NCBI GenBank assembly: GCA_027924585.1
Contig: BSBM01000140.1
Coordinates: 5,100,001 to 5,164,000, forward strand
Length of the DNA: 64,000 nt
Source of the DNA: Larix kaempferi
Taxonomy: Eukaryota > Streptophyta > Pinopsida > Pinales > Pinaceae
Reading direction: 5' to 3'
A model generated the notes under the pieces. It was not told the DNA's origin. It made no database searches and saw only the letters and a program-made list of their open reading frames with translations. The translations under genes and the position numbers were made by a program. Each line of letters opens with the position of its first letter. The first letter of the stretch is position 1. Below are positions 53,161-64,000 of the stretch, one piece after another.

Positions 53161-53720
53161 TCTTCTGCTGGACAGATAATTCATGCGGTGCCATCCCTGT
53201 TGTCAGAAAATTAATGATATCCTTATAATAATCATCGGCAACCTATATAGAAAATAGCTATGCATCACGTAGATTGCCTTCAATGTTCGTCGGCTCTTCT
53301 CTTGTCTCAATCCGTGACAGATGATTAGGTCCCAAGTTTAGTCTACTTGACTTAACAATAATCTCAAAGTCATTATCTTGGAACAGCAGTAGACATCTGC
53401 ATATGCATCCCCCTAACATTGGATTATTGACCAAGTATTTCAACACAGAATGGTCAGTGAACATAAGGAAGTGTGCACCAAGAAAGTAATGTTTGAATTT
53501 ATGTAAGGCATATACCATCGCAAGACCTTCCCTCTTAGTAGTAGTATAGTTTTTTTTTGCTGTTGAGAGCTTCCTGCTCGAGAATGCAATAGGGTGGTCA
53601 ATACCTCCTTCTCCTGGCTGAGCTAACATGATTCCCAAGGAAATGCACGATGCATCAACATGGACATGAAATGGCTTTGTCCAATCTAGAAAGACTAGAA
53701 TCGGTGCAGTCACCATCTTT
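53161..53720 (-). pseudogene. RNase H of element B
   Basis: First Asp in HVHVDASC, Glu in TKREGLAMVYAL and Asp in MFTDHSVLKYL are all present. Stops in the linker after NLRDA. Same frame as RT. Confidence 0.85.
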
Positions 53721-54760
53721 TCTTTTAGTGTATCAAAACCCTATCTGCATTTTGCGTTCCAAATGAACGATGTCTCTTTCTTTAGCAGCTTTTCCATTGC
53801 TGTGGTTATTTGCGCATAACCCTTTATGAACTTCCTGTAATATCTAGTATGGCCTAAGGTAGAGCGCAACATCTTGACTGAATTTGGTGTTGGCAAGTTC
53901 ACCATTATTGCGATCTTCGCAGGATCCACCATCAATCCTTGCTTACAAACAATGTGTCCAAGTAGAATCCCATAAGGAACACAAAAAATACACTTCTTTA
54001 GATTTAAAGAGATCTGATGCTATCGACACTTCTCAAGCATCATTCTGAGGTTCGCGCAATGGTTCTTCAATAGACCAAACACAGTCCAATCATCAAAATA
54101 TGCTTCAAGGAACTTATGCATAAACTCTTTCAATGTTGCGACGAGCACTCTAGAAAATATGGCACGTGCATTCTTCAGGCCCAATCGCATTACTATGTAC
54201 TGGAATGACCCCCATTATGTAGCAAACATCATCTTATGCCTGTCTGCAGGATCAATCCTTATCTGATGATACCCCGAAAAACCATCAGTAAAAGAATAGG
54301 CCTCATTCCCTCCAACATTATCAAGCACTTCGTCCGTAAATGAAGTAGGGAATGGGTCGTGCATGGAAGCATCATTCATTTTTCTGAGATCCACATAGAT
54401 CCTGATCTCACCCTTCACTTTCTTATCTTGAATGACCATGGCACTAATCCACTCTGATTCCTCGACAGGTTCAATGATTCCTGCTTCAAGCATCTTATCC
54501 AACTATGCACGTACTCTTTCTTTGTAGCACGGATTTAGTTTGTACAGTCTCTGCTTAACGGGCTTTGCACTTGGATTCAAAGGTATTTTCATGACTCCTA
54601 GGTCTCCCAGAATTCCTTTCATTTCTATAAATTTTGTCAGAAACAACTCCTGATACTCATGCAGAGTGTTTGCGATCTCTGCAACAGTCTGATCATGCCA
54701 ATATTCTTCGATTGCTGCAAACTTCAGTTCTTCGCTTGTGCCAATATTCACCTACTATGT
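53721..54760 (-). pseudogene. Reverse transcriptase of element B
   Basis: Full RT length: KQRLYKLNPCYKERV, IIEPVEESEWISAMVI, GEIRIYVDLRKMND, YSFTDGFSGYHQIRI, then the catalytic LEAYFDDWTVF (about 54074-54106) that element A lacks, and the thumb motif RYYRKFIKGYAQI. Stops occur near 54500, 54214, 53940 and 53740. Confidence 0.87.
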
Positions 54761-55567
54761 TTTTACTGGTCCACTCATATCTGGGATTTCTAATGGAGGT
54801 CCTTCTATGTTGTGCGCACCCTCCGATTCTGGTATGTTTATGTTGCGTGGATCATCGTCATCGTCTTCCTTTCTATCACCATCTTCTTCAACTAGGTTAT
54901 AACACTCTATGGGATGTTCTTCATGTTCCTTCCATTCCAAGTGTAGGTTTGTAGGAACGCTATCTGCCTCGAAGAATTCTTCCCATGTAGTATCTTCACG
55001 AAGACAGTATCCCTGAATATGCATTCCTTAATTAACTGCAATGCCTCATGGATTAGTGGGTTCTCGTCCTCGAAGCTGAAGTCCTTCTGGAAGTTTGCAG
55101 TCACATTTCCCAGTCAGTTGTTTCCCTGCGCAACTCCAGGTCTATGTACCATTTCTTCAGAATTCCCTCATTGAGTGTATGTACAAATAGATGCACCCAT
55201 TCTTCATGTGTCCTTTCCAGCCATCTCTGCGAACAGACTTCAATGTGCTTACTAGGATCTGTTTGTCCATTAAACTTTTCAAAGGGTAAAGTAACCCAGT
55301 TAGCAGACTGAATCTGCATGTTAATTCTGCATTGATCCCACGTGGTCAATGTCTACTTGTGCGCATTCCACCATCTGGCGGGTGTGTCGCGCAGTGCCAT
55401 ATCCAATGCTGGTAATTTGTGCTCATTGCAATAGCTGCAGTGTATTCTTGGATGAAAGTGTAAACATTAGCAGAACCATCATATGTGGGAATAGGACTTA
55501 CCTCCTTTCCAATCCAGTGGAGTGATTTCATAACCTGCACGAATCTTCTTGCTGATACTTCATGCAT
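54761..55567 (-). pseudogene. Second Gag-like region between protease and RT of element B
   Basis: Matches the region at 8601-9279: DMALRDTPARWWNAHK, FNGQTDPSKHIEVC, EEWVHLFVHTLNEGILKKWY and RRETTDWEM, then an acidic DDDDPRNINIPE linker to RT. The stretch 55349-55104 is in other frames, with local frameshifts. Its presence in both elements shows it is an original part of the family. Confidence 0.65.
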
Positions 55568-56200
55568 CTAGCTTTGCCAATTTTCCAACCCTTCCTCTGA
55601 ATCAGAGACGCAGGAGCTATCACATCTCCAGCTGAGTGTACCATCTGCAGTAGGATTAATGTAATCTTCCTGGTTCACTGTGAGCTGGTATAGTCTGTCC
55701 AAGTCTTGAGCCTTGGATTCCTCTTGAATCGGATCGTTGTATCTATCACCATCTGCAGGATCCAACGGTACGATGACCCTAAGATGCTTCCCTTCAAATA
55801 TCATCTTCTTTTTTTTTAAGTTGATGATAGCCAAGCTATCAATAGCCCATTCAATTCCTAGCAGTGCAGGAAAAGGCTGATTGTCATCCACAATCTCGAT
55901 AACTTCAAAGTCTGCATGACTTTGGACTCTATCGATGTCGACTATCATGTCAGCTAATTGACCAAAAGGTATGACTTTATCTTGGTTAGCCATTCTCAGC
56001 TGGATAGGTTACCATGAAAACTTTGGTCGACCCATCTGCTACCATGTCTGCTTAGTCAAAATATTTACTTCAGATCCCAGATCAAGGATTACTTCATCCA
56101 TTTCAAAATCTCCTATCTACATGGTAAGTCTCATTTCTCGGCCTGCTCTTTTATGCTTCCTTATGTGATGTACTGTGCTATCAGAAGTCTTTGTTCCGGT
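55568..56200 (-). pseudogene. Aspartic protease of element B
   Basis: VILDLGSEVNILTKQTW carries the active-site-type motif (Asp-Leu-Gly, as in element A), with PALLGIEWAIDSLAI downstream. The acidic serine-rich linker DSSCVSDSEEGLENWQS follows. Several TAG stops lie between 56190 and 55994. Confidence 0.82.
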
Positions 56201-58712
56201 CTATGGCTCATACTTGTTTATGAGCTTCTGCAGCTCTAGTATGGCATTTTCACTTTTGAGTAGCTTCATGCAGCTTCGTAGGAACTGCGCAACGGAAGTG
56301 CTGACATCCATCGCGGTGCTTGTTTTATCATAAGCCACTGGCATGTCTTCAACATGGAGTGCTTCATTGTGTAACAGAATTCGATGTGACTCTGTTGCTG
56401 GTTCTCTGAAGATATCATGTGCGTCGATAAAGACTTCCTTGTTCTTTCGTAGGTCGAGAGCATGTATTTTTCCCGAATCTTTCCTTATCCATACTGTCTT
56501 AAGAGGAGTTTGCCTTGTGTGAGCCTCCCCTGACATAGAAGCTTTTTCTCCCCTATCGAGGCTTGTCTGAGCACCACTGCACGTGACCACATTGATGATC
56601 AGGTCTACTGGTCTGCTCTCCACCGCGATCCACTAGACTTTCGTGTTTGGTGTGTCTGTCCGTCTTCTTTTCTGCATTTCAACCTCTAGTACTGGGAAAT
56701 CTTCAATGACATGCTCAAATGATTTACAATAATTGCACGTAGTGCATGAGTTAACACAATCTCTAGATACATGACCTAGCTGGACACAATTATAACAAAT
56801 GACTTGGCCGCAGCCTCTTCCCTGCACCGGGCCAGCATTTCTTCCTCTGTCGCGGTATCCAACACCACGACCTCTGTATCCTCCTTGGTCATATTGTGCA
56901 TTCTCTTGTTTCGGCTGGTTATCTTGCTGTACGTGGTACAAGCCAGCACCTCTCATTGAGTCCATATCTCGTTTTCTCTCATTCATTAGCTCATATGCGC
57001 GGCAGTTGGATTCATCTTGTCCAACTGATTTACAGAAAGTGCAGTATAAATTTTTAGGTGTTTTCACATATTTCTGAATAAGATAGCAGTCTTCAGGTTT
57101 GAGTCCTGTGGTTCTACAAATTTCACACCATGGGGCATGATTCTGATTTATTGGGTTGGGCGCACCACTATTAAGATAGTCGCCCTATAAAGGGAAATGC
57201 TCCCAGTCATGGCCTTATCCTTTACAACTTGTACACCAAACCTCATGTCTCGGTTCATACCTTTGTTCTTTTCCATTCTTCATTCTTTGCAGCTCTAGTG
57301 TCAAGGTGGTCAGTTGGTTCTGGATCTGATACAATCCAGAACTAGTCTCGCCAATCGGCGAAGCCTCTAGCTTCATTACGATCTCCAAGGCCTCTGCCTA
57401 CGACATAACCTTCTACTACATCAATGGTAATCTAATATGGGGAAACAACGCAGCAATGAACCATTCCTTGTACTGTTCCAGGGCTATAACAAAGCTCACT
57501 TGGTATAATAGGGTTTTGAACTTCTGATCAAACTCCCAAATTGTTTCAGTCAGTTTCTGCTTTATTTCTTTCAACTTGGTTATACACTGAGATTTAGATT
57601 TGGGTTTCTTAAACTCTGCCACAAGCGCAAATTTAATTTCTGTGAGGGTTCTTGGCTGTGTGTTAGAGTACTTCATGAACCAATGTAAAGCTCTGTCCCT
57701 GAAAGTGGTGATCAGCTGTGCTTTCTTCAAGGCATCATCCTAGATTTGTCTTACACTCCATACGGCTTTGTAAAGGAACCAATGCTGGTCAAGGTCTTTT
57801 AGGCCAGTTCCTTTGAATATCGGCAGCTTCATATGTCTGTTTACCATTGTCCTATTAGCTAGTGGGGTGCCCGGATTAGTGCGCGGCTACAGTAAAGGGC
57901 TCTGTGCAGTGAAAACAAATGGGATTATCGGGATAGCCGTACTGGGCTAAGTATTCTGCGAGGTGGGCTGCGTAGCGGGTGGGTTTTGAGATAAAGGTGG
58001 TGCAGTCTCTGCAGCCGGTGGGTTCTTAGGGGTAAATGGTGGTGCGGCTTTGTTTTCAAGGTCACAAGGAATATCAATATTGATATGGATTCCAGGGCCT
58101 CCAAGATTCTTATTAAATTTATACCTCTCACCACTTCTAAGATTATGGGTATCTTCATCAAAATCACTATATATATTGTTTACCATGACAAACTTAAGAA
58201 TATTACTGCATTCTTAAAACACCTTTCTCAACTAACAACATCTTAATGTATAGACTGAGATTGTTCAGCAACTTACCTTGGAATCCTCCAAAAAAGTATG
58301 CTTCTACTTGGCTATAGGATTTGAGTGTGTCTACAGCAAATTCTGTTACGAAGCCTTCTCGCATATGATCGACCCAAAAATCAACTGCGCGTGTCAACAG
58401 GATGTTTGTTGCTTTGAGCTGCGCTATGAGCTAAGGAGTCCACTCTGTAGGAACTCCTCCTTGAAAACAGGTTTTCTTTTCTGCGAGCGGCGAGATCCAC
58501 GTGTGTAGCTCGTTTGGAAATGATGCCCATAAAATCTTGTAAATATCTTTCCACAGATATCTATCCGACCACTGCATGTCACATAGACGCAGATGTCTAT
58601 TCTCTTTCCTTGCAAAGTCTCTTATGGTCTTGTCCCACCAAGCTTGGATTTTTGTCCTTTCAGGATGCTAGTTGTTAGAGCCTTCCAGGAACTAGTATTC
58701 TTCATCACACAT
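56201..58712 (-). pseudogene. Gag polyprotein of element B
   Basis: The ATG at 58712 leads through HPERTKIQAWWDKT, homologous to element A. A one-base shift between about 58203 and 58186 moves to the frame used by the rest of gag-pro-pol. Capsid-type region 57850-57420 (FDQKFKTLLYQVSF, AALFPHIRLPLM). Zinc motifs: CTFCKSVGQDESNC, then an RG-rich stretch, then CYNCVQLGHVSRDC (about 56740-56790) and CNYCKSFEHVIEDF. Confidence 0.83.
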
Positions 58713-58743
58713 CACGACTGCAACTCATCACGGATTCTAGCGT

Positions 58744-58756
58744 GGCGATGGAACCA
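58744..58756 (-). promoter_or_regulatory. Putative primer-binding site of element B
   Basis: The minus strand reads TGGTTCCATCGCC, two bases inside the 5' LTR, in the same position as in element A. The tRNA is not assigned. Confidence 0.6.
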
Positions 58757-58758
58757 TT

Positions 58759-60361
58759 TGTTGGCTATAACTGACCCAGAGGTTTTCTATAAGACCTAGG
58801 TTCTTCACGGTTTCCCTTTGACCAACAAAACCCCTTCGCACTGGCCCTTTCGACAACAACCTGTGAGCAGGTTGAGGTCTCACCCGAGGTGTATCTATGG
58901 GGTACTACGGAATCAGGTTTCCACAGTAAGTGACGAGTTGCATCGACGGCCATACTGCGCAGCGCAACAGGGGGTATGCGTTGCGAGGGGAGACTGTGCA
59001 GTGATGGACAACACTACGATCTGCATCACTATGTTCTTCTACTATGGGACTTCTACTGGGACTGCAAACAATACCACTCAGCTTATACTTGAAGTGTTTG
59101 AAAACGCTTAAGGCACTGACATGAGTATCACTCATCCACTCAACCAATTATCCATCTACTATTCGTTCACCCACTTGATATGGTTATGATTTAAGCGTAT
59201 TCTACTGATATAATCTAACTGTTATGCATTTGTTCAATTGCGCATAAGGAAGTACTTAAGTGATCTCTTAACACTTAACCAACTAACTGATTCACAGTTC
59301 TCAAATACAAGCTAAATGTTCACCATTCATCTATTCATGCAGAACTTAACATATCATCTCCATACCTATTCTGATGGCAAATGCATACAACAATTCTCTC
59401 ATAACAGTATGTAAGGAAAAATCTAGACGTTCATTTACAGAAAACACAGATAAGCATTCATCCATAAAACACAATCGCACAACACAATATTTAATGTGGT
59501 TCACTCCCCCGGATGGGAAGCTACGTCCACAAGAATGGTTGGTAATATATATATCTTTAAAAGGGATGGGGACAACCGTTCTTAGTCTGCGCACTCAGCT
59601 ACAGACTCTCCTTCCTCTCAGATAGTTATCTGCGCACACAGCTACAGAGCCTTTACAATCTTCTCAATTCAAAAGAGATTTTACAATACAACATCCAAAA
59701 CACAAAAATGTAACAACAAAAAGTAACCCCATCCCATACAAAATTGTCTTCTTAAATAGACCATGCCTGAAGGTCATGTCTTTACAATGCCAAAGACCTA
59801 AACCCAAAAACCTTTAGGGTTTACAAAACTGTGTTGGTTTCCCTAAACTGGCTTGTTGGCATCTTGTAGCATCTACTTCATCGTGGCGGTTCTCCACATC
59901 TTCATTCTTTCACTATTGGTCTTCCTGTCGCACGCGTGCCAATAGGTCACTTTCACTAAACCATTCATCTCTAATGGTCTCACCCACTAGGCATGCCAAT
60001 CCATCGCTTTCCCTGAGTTGTCCCTTCCTTAACAAACTCGTGCATTGGCCGCCTTCCTGATTTGCTTGTGCCCACTGCTCGGCACTCCTGGAGCCTCTTT
60101 CCAAAATTAGACCACTACTGTTCCATCCGGTACCTACACCTAATCGTCATCCAGCACTCCGCTTTGCTAGCTCCACGTGGCCTGACTGCTTCGCAGCACT
60201 GCTTCCTCGCAGTGCTGGTCTTCATGGTACTTCCAAAATTCGGATGGTGTGCACAACTCTGCAGCATGGCCAAAACTTGGATGCTTCACACAACTTCGCA
60301 TCACCCTCAACACTTAGACAAAATTACATCTTTTTCTTAGCTACGCTCAGCTCATCTTTTC
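58759..60361 (-). repeat. 5' LTR of element B, truncated
   Basis: Begins TGTTGGCTATAACTG and follows the left LTR until about 60361, where roughly the last 110-130 bases are missing and foreign gag sequence begins. Confidence 0.85.
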
Positions 60362-61390
60362 CTGGAAGACTTTGTGGAAATATTACTGTACAATTTACAA
60401 AGATCTGGTCATGCTGAGATTGGTAAGGATGTGCTCAAGATTATCTTACTAAGAGGAATTATAGAATATTGCCTTGATATGTTAAATCTATTGGGAAAAG
60501 GGGATATCTCGAAACAACCTTTTGAAAAGATTGTTGAATTATGTCGAAGGTACTCCAGGGGATCCTCTAGAACTAGCAAACGAGACAAAAACCGAGACCA
60601 GGATGTCTTCACTAGGACTCAAAAGTCAGCTAGTGGAGGGGCCACCCGAGCATAAATAGGAAACTTACTGGAGAATTTTAAAATAGACATGCTGAGCTCC
60701 ATTTCCTCAGAGTTAGATGTCATGAGAGAAAAGGAGAAGCAAGTGGTAGAAGATCTTACACTTGGTGTATTCTGCCCTAGATGTAGGAAAAAGCACCCAC
60801 TGAAGGAATTCCCATTGGACAAAGCAAAGGTATGTAGGATATGTGAACTTGAGCATGATACTAATGAATTTCCTTCCTTACCTAAGGTCAAATAAATCCT
60901 GCAGGCATCTATTCCAGATGTGGAGCCAGCATACTTCATGGCACAGAAGAAACCCTGGAAACCTCGAAACCAAGGTATGAATCTAGACCCAACATTTTTT
61001 CTGAATACTATGAATGGAATGAACAATATGCATAATATGAATACACAATTCCCTTCACATTATTCTAACAACCAGTGGTAGTAGAACCCAATGCAAAATC
61101 CTAACTCATGGACACCATGGTCACAATAGTCAAACCATGATCCTTGGAATTCCAACTGGAGAAATTATTACCAAGGAAATAACTTTCCCCATCACCAGAC
61201 TCAATATCAATAGTACCCTCCTCAACAATATTAGCACCAACAGTATCAGCAACCACAGCTCCCTTTCCAAAACAATGTCGCACCTATGAATGCACCACTT
61301 CGACCACAGCTACCTGCACAACCTAACCCAAACCCAAACAATAAAGCAGTCCATCAATTTGAGACTACCAACATGCCTATGTATTCCATC
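60362..61390 (+). pseudogene. Gag C-terminal half of the third Gypsy lineage
   Basis: FLEDFVEILLYNLQRS, then FEKIVELCRRYSRGSSRTS (end of capsid), RTQKSASGGATRA, and a double cysteine cluster CPRCRKKHPLKEF and CRICELEHDTNEF. A Gln/Asn/Pro-rich tail follows. The later residues of each zinc cluster are Phe where Cys is usual. Stops at 60654, 60893, 61079 and others. It belongs with 46261-46841, from which it was separated by element B and a deletion. Confidence 0.8.
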
Positions 61391-61574
61391 ACTTATGTGA
61401 GTATTTTGATCACAGTAAGATCTAGGAGCTATGGAGAACCTCACAAAATCGAATTATTTGCAAAAACAGTGAAAAATATTGAAAAAGGAGACAATTTTAC
61501 GCACAATGTGAGCTTAATCTTTGCATTAACTGATTGTCTAACATGTGAAAATGTTAAGAAAAGTTTTTTATAAC
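61391..61574 (+). other. Unassigned stretch between gag remnant and Copia LTR
   Basis: An ORF continues from gag to 61571 but its residues no longer look like the gag tail, so an unrecognised junction probably lies here. Confidence 0.35.
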
Positions 61575-62092
61575 ATCCATGAGAAATTCGAGAGCATTAG
61601 ATAGCTCAAGATGAGTGTACAAGTCAAAATTGCCAAATTGGCCTCAATCCCCCCTAGGTGAGTCCAACTCAGTCCTAATCATCCCAAACAGTCATGAATT
61701 CAGGTGTGAAGGTGGATGAAGCATGCTGGGTCATAAATGAGGCCAAGGCAGGCATGGGTGAGCAAGTAGAGGTGTTTGGGAGGACCAAGGGAGCAATAAA
61801 TGCTCCAAATCTAGCCAAAATTGGGAAAAATCCACCCTAGCGCTCCTAGTCAACAACAATTCCCAAAATCAAGGATAGAGAGCACTCCAGCATTTAATGA
61901 CGGTACACTTGTGGACAAAATAGGAGGTTGGGTGAACTGGTTTGCTTGGAAGTGGGTGTGAACACTCTCAAATGTGGGTATTTGACCAACTAAAGTGACC
62001 TAGTCCAAACTATGGTGTAATGAAGCACATGAGCAATAAAAATTGACTATGGTTATGGAATATGGTACTAAGTATGGATTACTATTCTAACA
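61575..62092 (-). repeat. 3' LTR of the minus-strand Copia element
   Basis: The right edge is firm: the minus strand starts TGTTAGAATAGTAATCC immediately after a polypurine tract. The left edge is uncertain (about 61575-61581), as the partner LTR lies outside the window. Confidence 0.6.
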
Positions 62093-62103
62093 CCCCCCCT
62101 TAA
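62093..62103 (-). promoter_or_regulatory. Polypurine tract of the minus-strand Copia element
   Basis: The minus strand reads TTAAGGGGGGG directly before the LTR start TGTTAG. Confidence 0.75.
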
Positions 62104-62286
62104 CTAGAACTTAGTAGAACTCATGAAAATAAGTGGGAGGCCTTGGCAACAAAGGCTCAAGTCACCTCATTACAAACATAATTTTTATTTGTCCATATAA
62201 ACCGAGGACAAGAAGTAAAACCACATGGGATAAAAACTTCCCTCTAAAATGGACATGGGGCTGAACCTACAATTGAATTGCAGCAA

Positions 62287-63822
62287 TCACCATCCATCAC
62301 TCACTCCAAGAAAATCTCTCAAGTGAGTGAAGGTCTTCTCAGTAAAACACTTGGTGAAAATATCTGCAGTTTGCTCTGTGGATGGGCAATACTGCAAGGA
62401 AATCACCCTGTCATGCACCAAGCCCTGAATGTAGTGCATATGGATTTCAATGTGATTTTTTCTTTTCCTCTGTACTAGATCAGTAGATATCTTGATGGCA
62501 CTTTGATTATCCACCCAAATGTTGGTTGGAGAATCAATAGCAACACCAAACTCCCGAAGAATGCCTTGCAACCAAACACACTGTGTGGCTGCGTTCACTG
62601 CTGCCCTGTACTCGGCCTTTGTTGATGAAAGTGAAATGGCATGTTGTTTCTTACTTGACCAAAAAATGGGACCTTCAGCAAACATAAAAACAAAACCTGA
62701 AGTGGACTTTCTATCAATGGGATCTCCATCCCAATCGGAATCAGAAAATCCAGCTAGTTGTAGTGAAGAACCAGCTGCATAGTGTACCCCAAAGCTCTTT
62801 GTTCCTTGGACATATTGAAGGATCCTTTTGGATGCCTTCCAATGGATCACATGTGGCTGCTGCATATATCTTGCTACAGCACTTACAGCATAAGACAAAT
62901 CAGGTCTTTTATGTGTAAGGTACAACAAGCTTCCAACTAGCTGCATGTAGAGTGTGCAATCCACCAATGGAGAACCTTCAAATTCACCTAGTTTTATACT
63001 TGAAAGGAATGGGCACTTGGCTGCCTTACATTCAGCCATTTTAAACTTCAATAATAGGTCTGAATCATACTTAGGTTGACTCAGCAATATACCTCTCTTA
63101 GATTGCTCAATTTCCAAACCCAAAAATTGCCTTAGCAATCCTAGGTCGCTTATGGCAAATTCACTGTGCAAAGAAGATTTAATTGAGCCAATTTGTTTGT
63201 TGCAGCTCCATGTAATTAAAATATCATCAACATACAGTACAATGACCTGGAAATTATCATCACATTGCTGCAAATAAACATTTGGATCAGACGTGCATCG
63301 ACAGAAACCAATTGAGAGCAAAAAAGCATCCATTTTTGCATACCAAGCCCTAGGGGCTTGCTTGAGTCCATAGAGTGACTTCTTCAACCTACAAAAAAGT
63401 GTGGGATCCTCTTGGAATCCTTCAGGTTGCTGCATATAGATCTCTTCCTGTAGCTCACCATGTAAGAATGCACTTTTAACATCCATATGGTGAACTTCCC
63501 AACCCTTATTAGCTGCCATGGCTAGAGGTAATCTAATTGAGTCCATCTTTGCAACCGGTGCAAAGGTCTCTGTATAATCCACACCATGGATCTATGAGTA
63601 TCCCTTAGAAACTAACCTAGCATTATGATTCATATAAGAACCATCAGCAATAGTTTTGGTTCGAAAAATCCACTTACATTGCACAAGTTTCCTCTTGGGA
63701 GGAAGAGGCACCAAATCCCATGTTTTGTTCTCTTGGAGAGAATTGGAATTATTCTTGCATTTGTGTTCTCCATATTGGATCATGATGAGCTTCCTGATAT
63801 GATATTGGATCAGATACAATAA
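62287..63822 (-). pseudogene. Copia RT and RNase H (minus strand)
   Basis: RT: WKNKTWDLVPLP-type entry, CKWIFRTKTIADGSY, DYTETFAPVAKMDSIR, VHHMDVKSAFLHGEL, GLKQAPRAWY and an intact box VLYVDDILIT. RNase H: DSDWDGDPIDRKSTSGFVF, SSTKAEYRAAV, WVDNQSAIKIS, and the usual end QTADIFTKCF. The frame is open for 431 codons down to the stop at 62287. The only interruption upstream is a TAG at 63592-63594 where Gln is expected. This is the best-preserved pol segment in the window. Confidence 0.92.
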
Positions 63823-64000
63823 TCATATAACAGTGATCAGCAAGCTCATTTTCATTTGCAAAGGAAGCATTGATTGTTTGAGATCTAGTCTTCCTAGGCT
63901 CTTGGGGATTGCCTGCCAATTCACCTGCAGCTTGTATGATTTTTTCAGCCCACTTGGGCCTTGATGGTGACTCATGTACAGCAATGTCATATTCAGCCAT
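63749..64000 (-). pseudogene. Copia integrase-RT linker, running off the window
   Basis: The ORF from the right edge ends at a stop at 63749. HHDPIWRTQMQE should join NSLQENKTWDLVP of the RT frame, so a one-base frameshift lies near 63750. The rest of the element (integrase, gag, 5' LTR) is outside the window. Confidence 0.75.

Larger units (their letters stand above)
46842..60361 (-). mobile_element. Element B: Gypsy retrotransposon with ORF3, relative of element A
   Basis: About 13.5 kb. Left LTR 46842-48489; right LTR 58759 to about 60361, where it is truncated. Minus-strand order: gag, protease, second Gag-like region, RT with YFDD, RNase H, integrase, spacer, ORF3. Most of gag-pro-pol is in one frame, with many in-frame stops and few frameshifts. 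It sits inside the gag of the third Gypsy lineage. The right end was deleted, so no target duplication can be scored. Confidence 0.9.

Noticed and set aside
1-64000. Host protein-coding genes or tRNA/rRNA genes
   Set aside because: All recognisable coding sequence belongs to retrotransposons; the only tRNA-like words are primer-binding sites next to LTRs.

Overview
This window looks like repeat-dense nuclear DNA from a land plant, probably a seed plant with a large genome. The evidence is plant-type Ty3/Gypsy and Ty1/Copia retrotransposons, plant TATA boxes, tRNA-primed primer-binding sites and heavy nesting. I cannot name the species. I found no convincing host gene, rRNA, tRNA or CRISPR array. 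Nearly everything is LTR retrotransposon in several age layers, and most coding regions are interrupted by stop codons.

Left half. A Tat/Ogre-like element occupies 58-22090 on the minus strand. It has 696-bp LTRs and a perfect TATAT target duplication. It is Gag-only: protease and pol are gone. A second, minus-strand Gypsy element (element A, 958-13848, target site CGGGC/CGGGA) is nested in its 3' end. Element A reads gag, protease, a second Gag-like region, RT (catalytic core deleted), RNase H, integrase, then a long extra ORF (ORF3) that ends at the polypurine tract.

Middle. The Tat/Ogre-like element landed in an older locus where a Copia element had inserted into the RNase H region of a chromovirus-like Gypsy pol. 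That locus then suffered a head-to-tail tandem duplication (unit 1: 46-57 plus 22096-27242; unit 2: 27243-31890). The Copia RT/RNase H continues to about 33330 and is followed by minisatellite-like DNA. From 34230 to about 43345 lies a plus-strand, 5'-truncated relative of the Tat/Ogre-like element. It keeps Gag, protease, RT, a degenerate RNase H and integrase. Downstream are a separate second RNase H ORF, an antisense ORF resembling the plant mobile domain with its own TATA box, and tandem repeats.

Right half. An LTR (about 44408-46168), a PBS and a gag start mark a third Gypsy lineage on the plus strand. Its gag is split by element B (46842-60361, minus), a relative of element A with the same architecture, including ORF3. 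The gag C-terminal half resumes at 60362. A minus-strand Copia element (3' LTR ending at 62092, pol from 62287) runs off the right edge.

How the parts relate. Elements A and B share a gag-pro-pol reading frame followed by an accessory ORF. The two Tat/Ogre-like copies are a defective Gag-only form and a pol-bearing form of one family. The accessory genes (ORF3, antisense ORF, second RNase H) are the most interesting content. Positions of motifs and boundaries come from reading by eye; divergence figures are hand counts.
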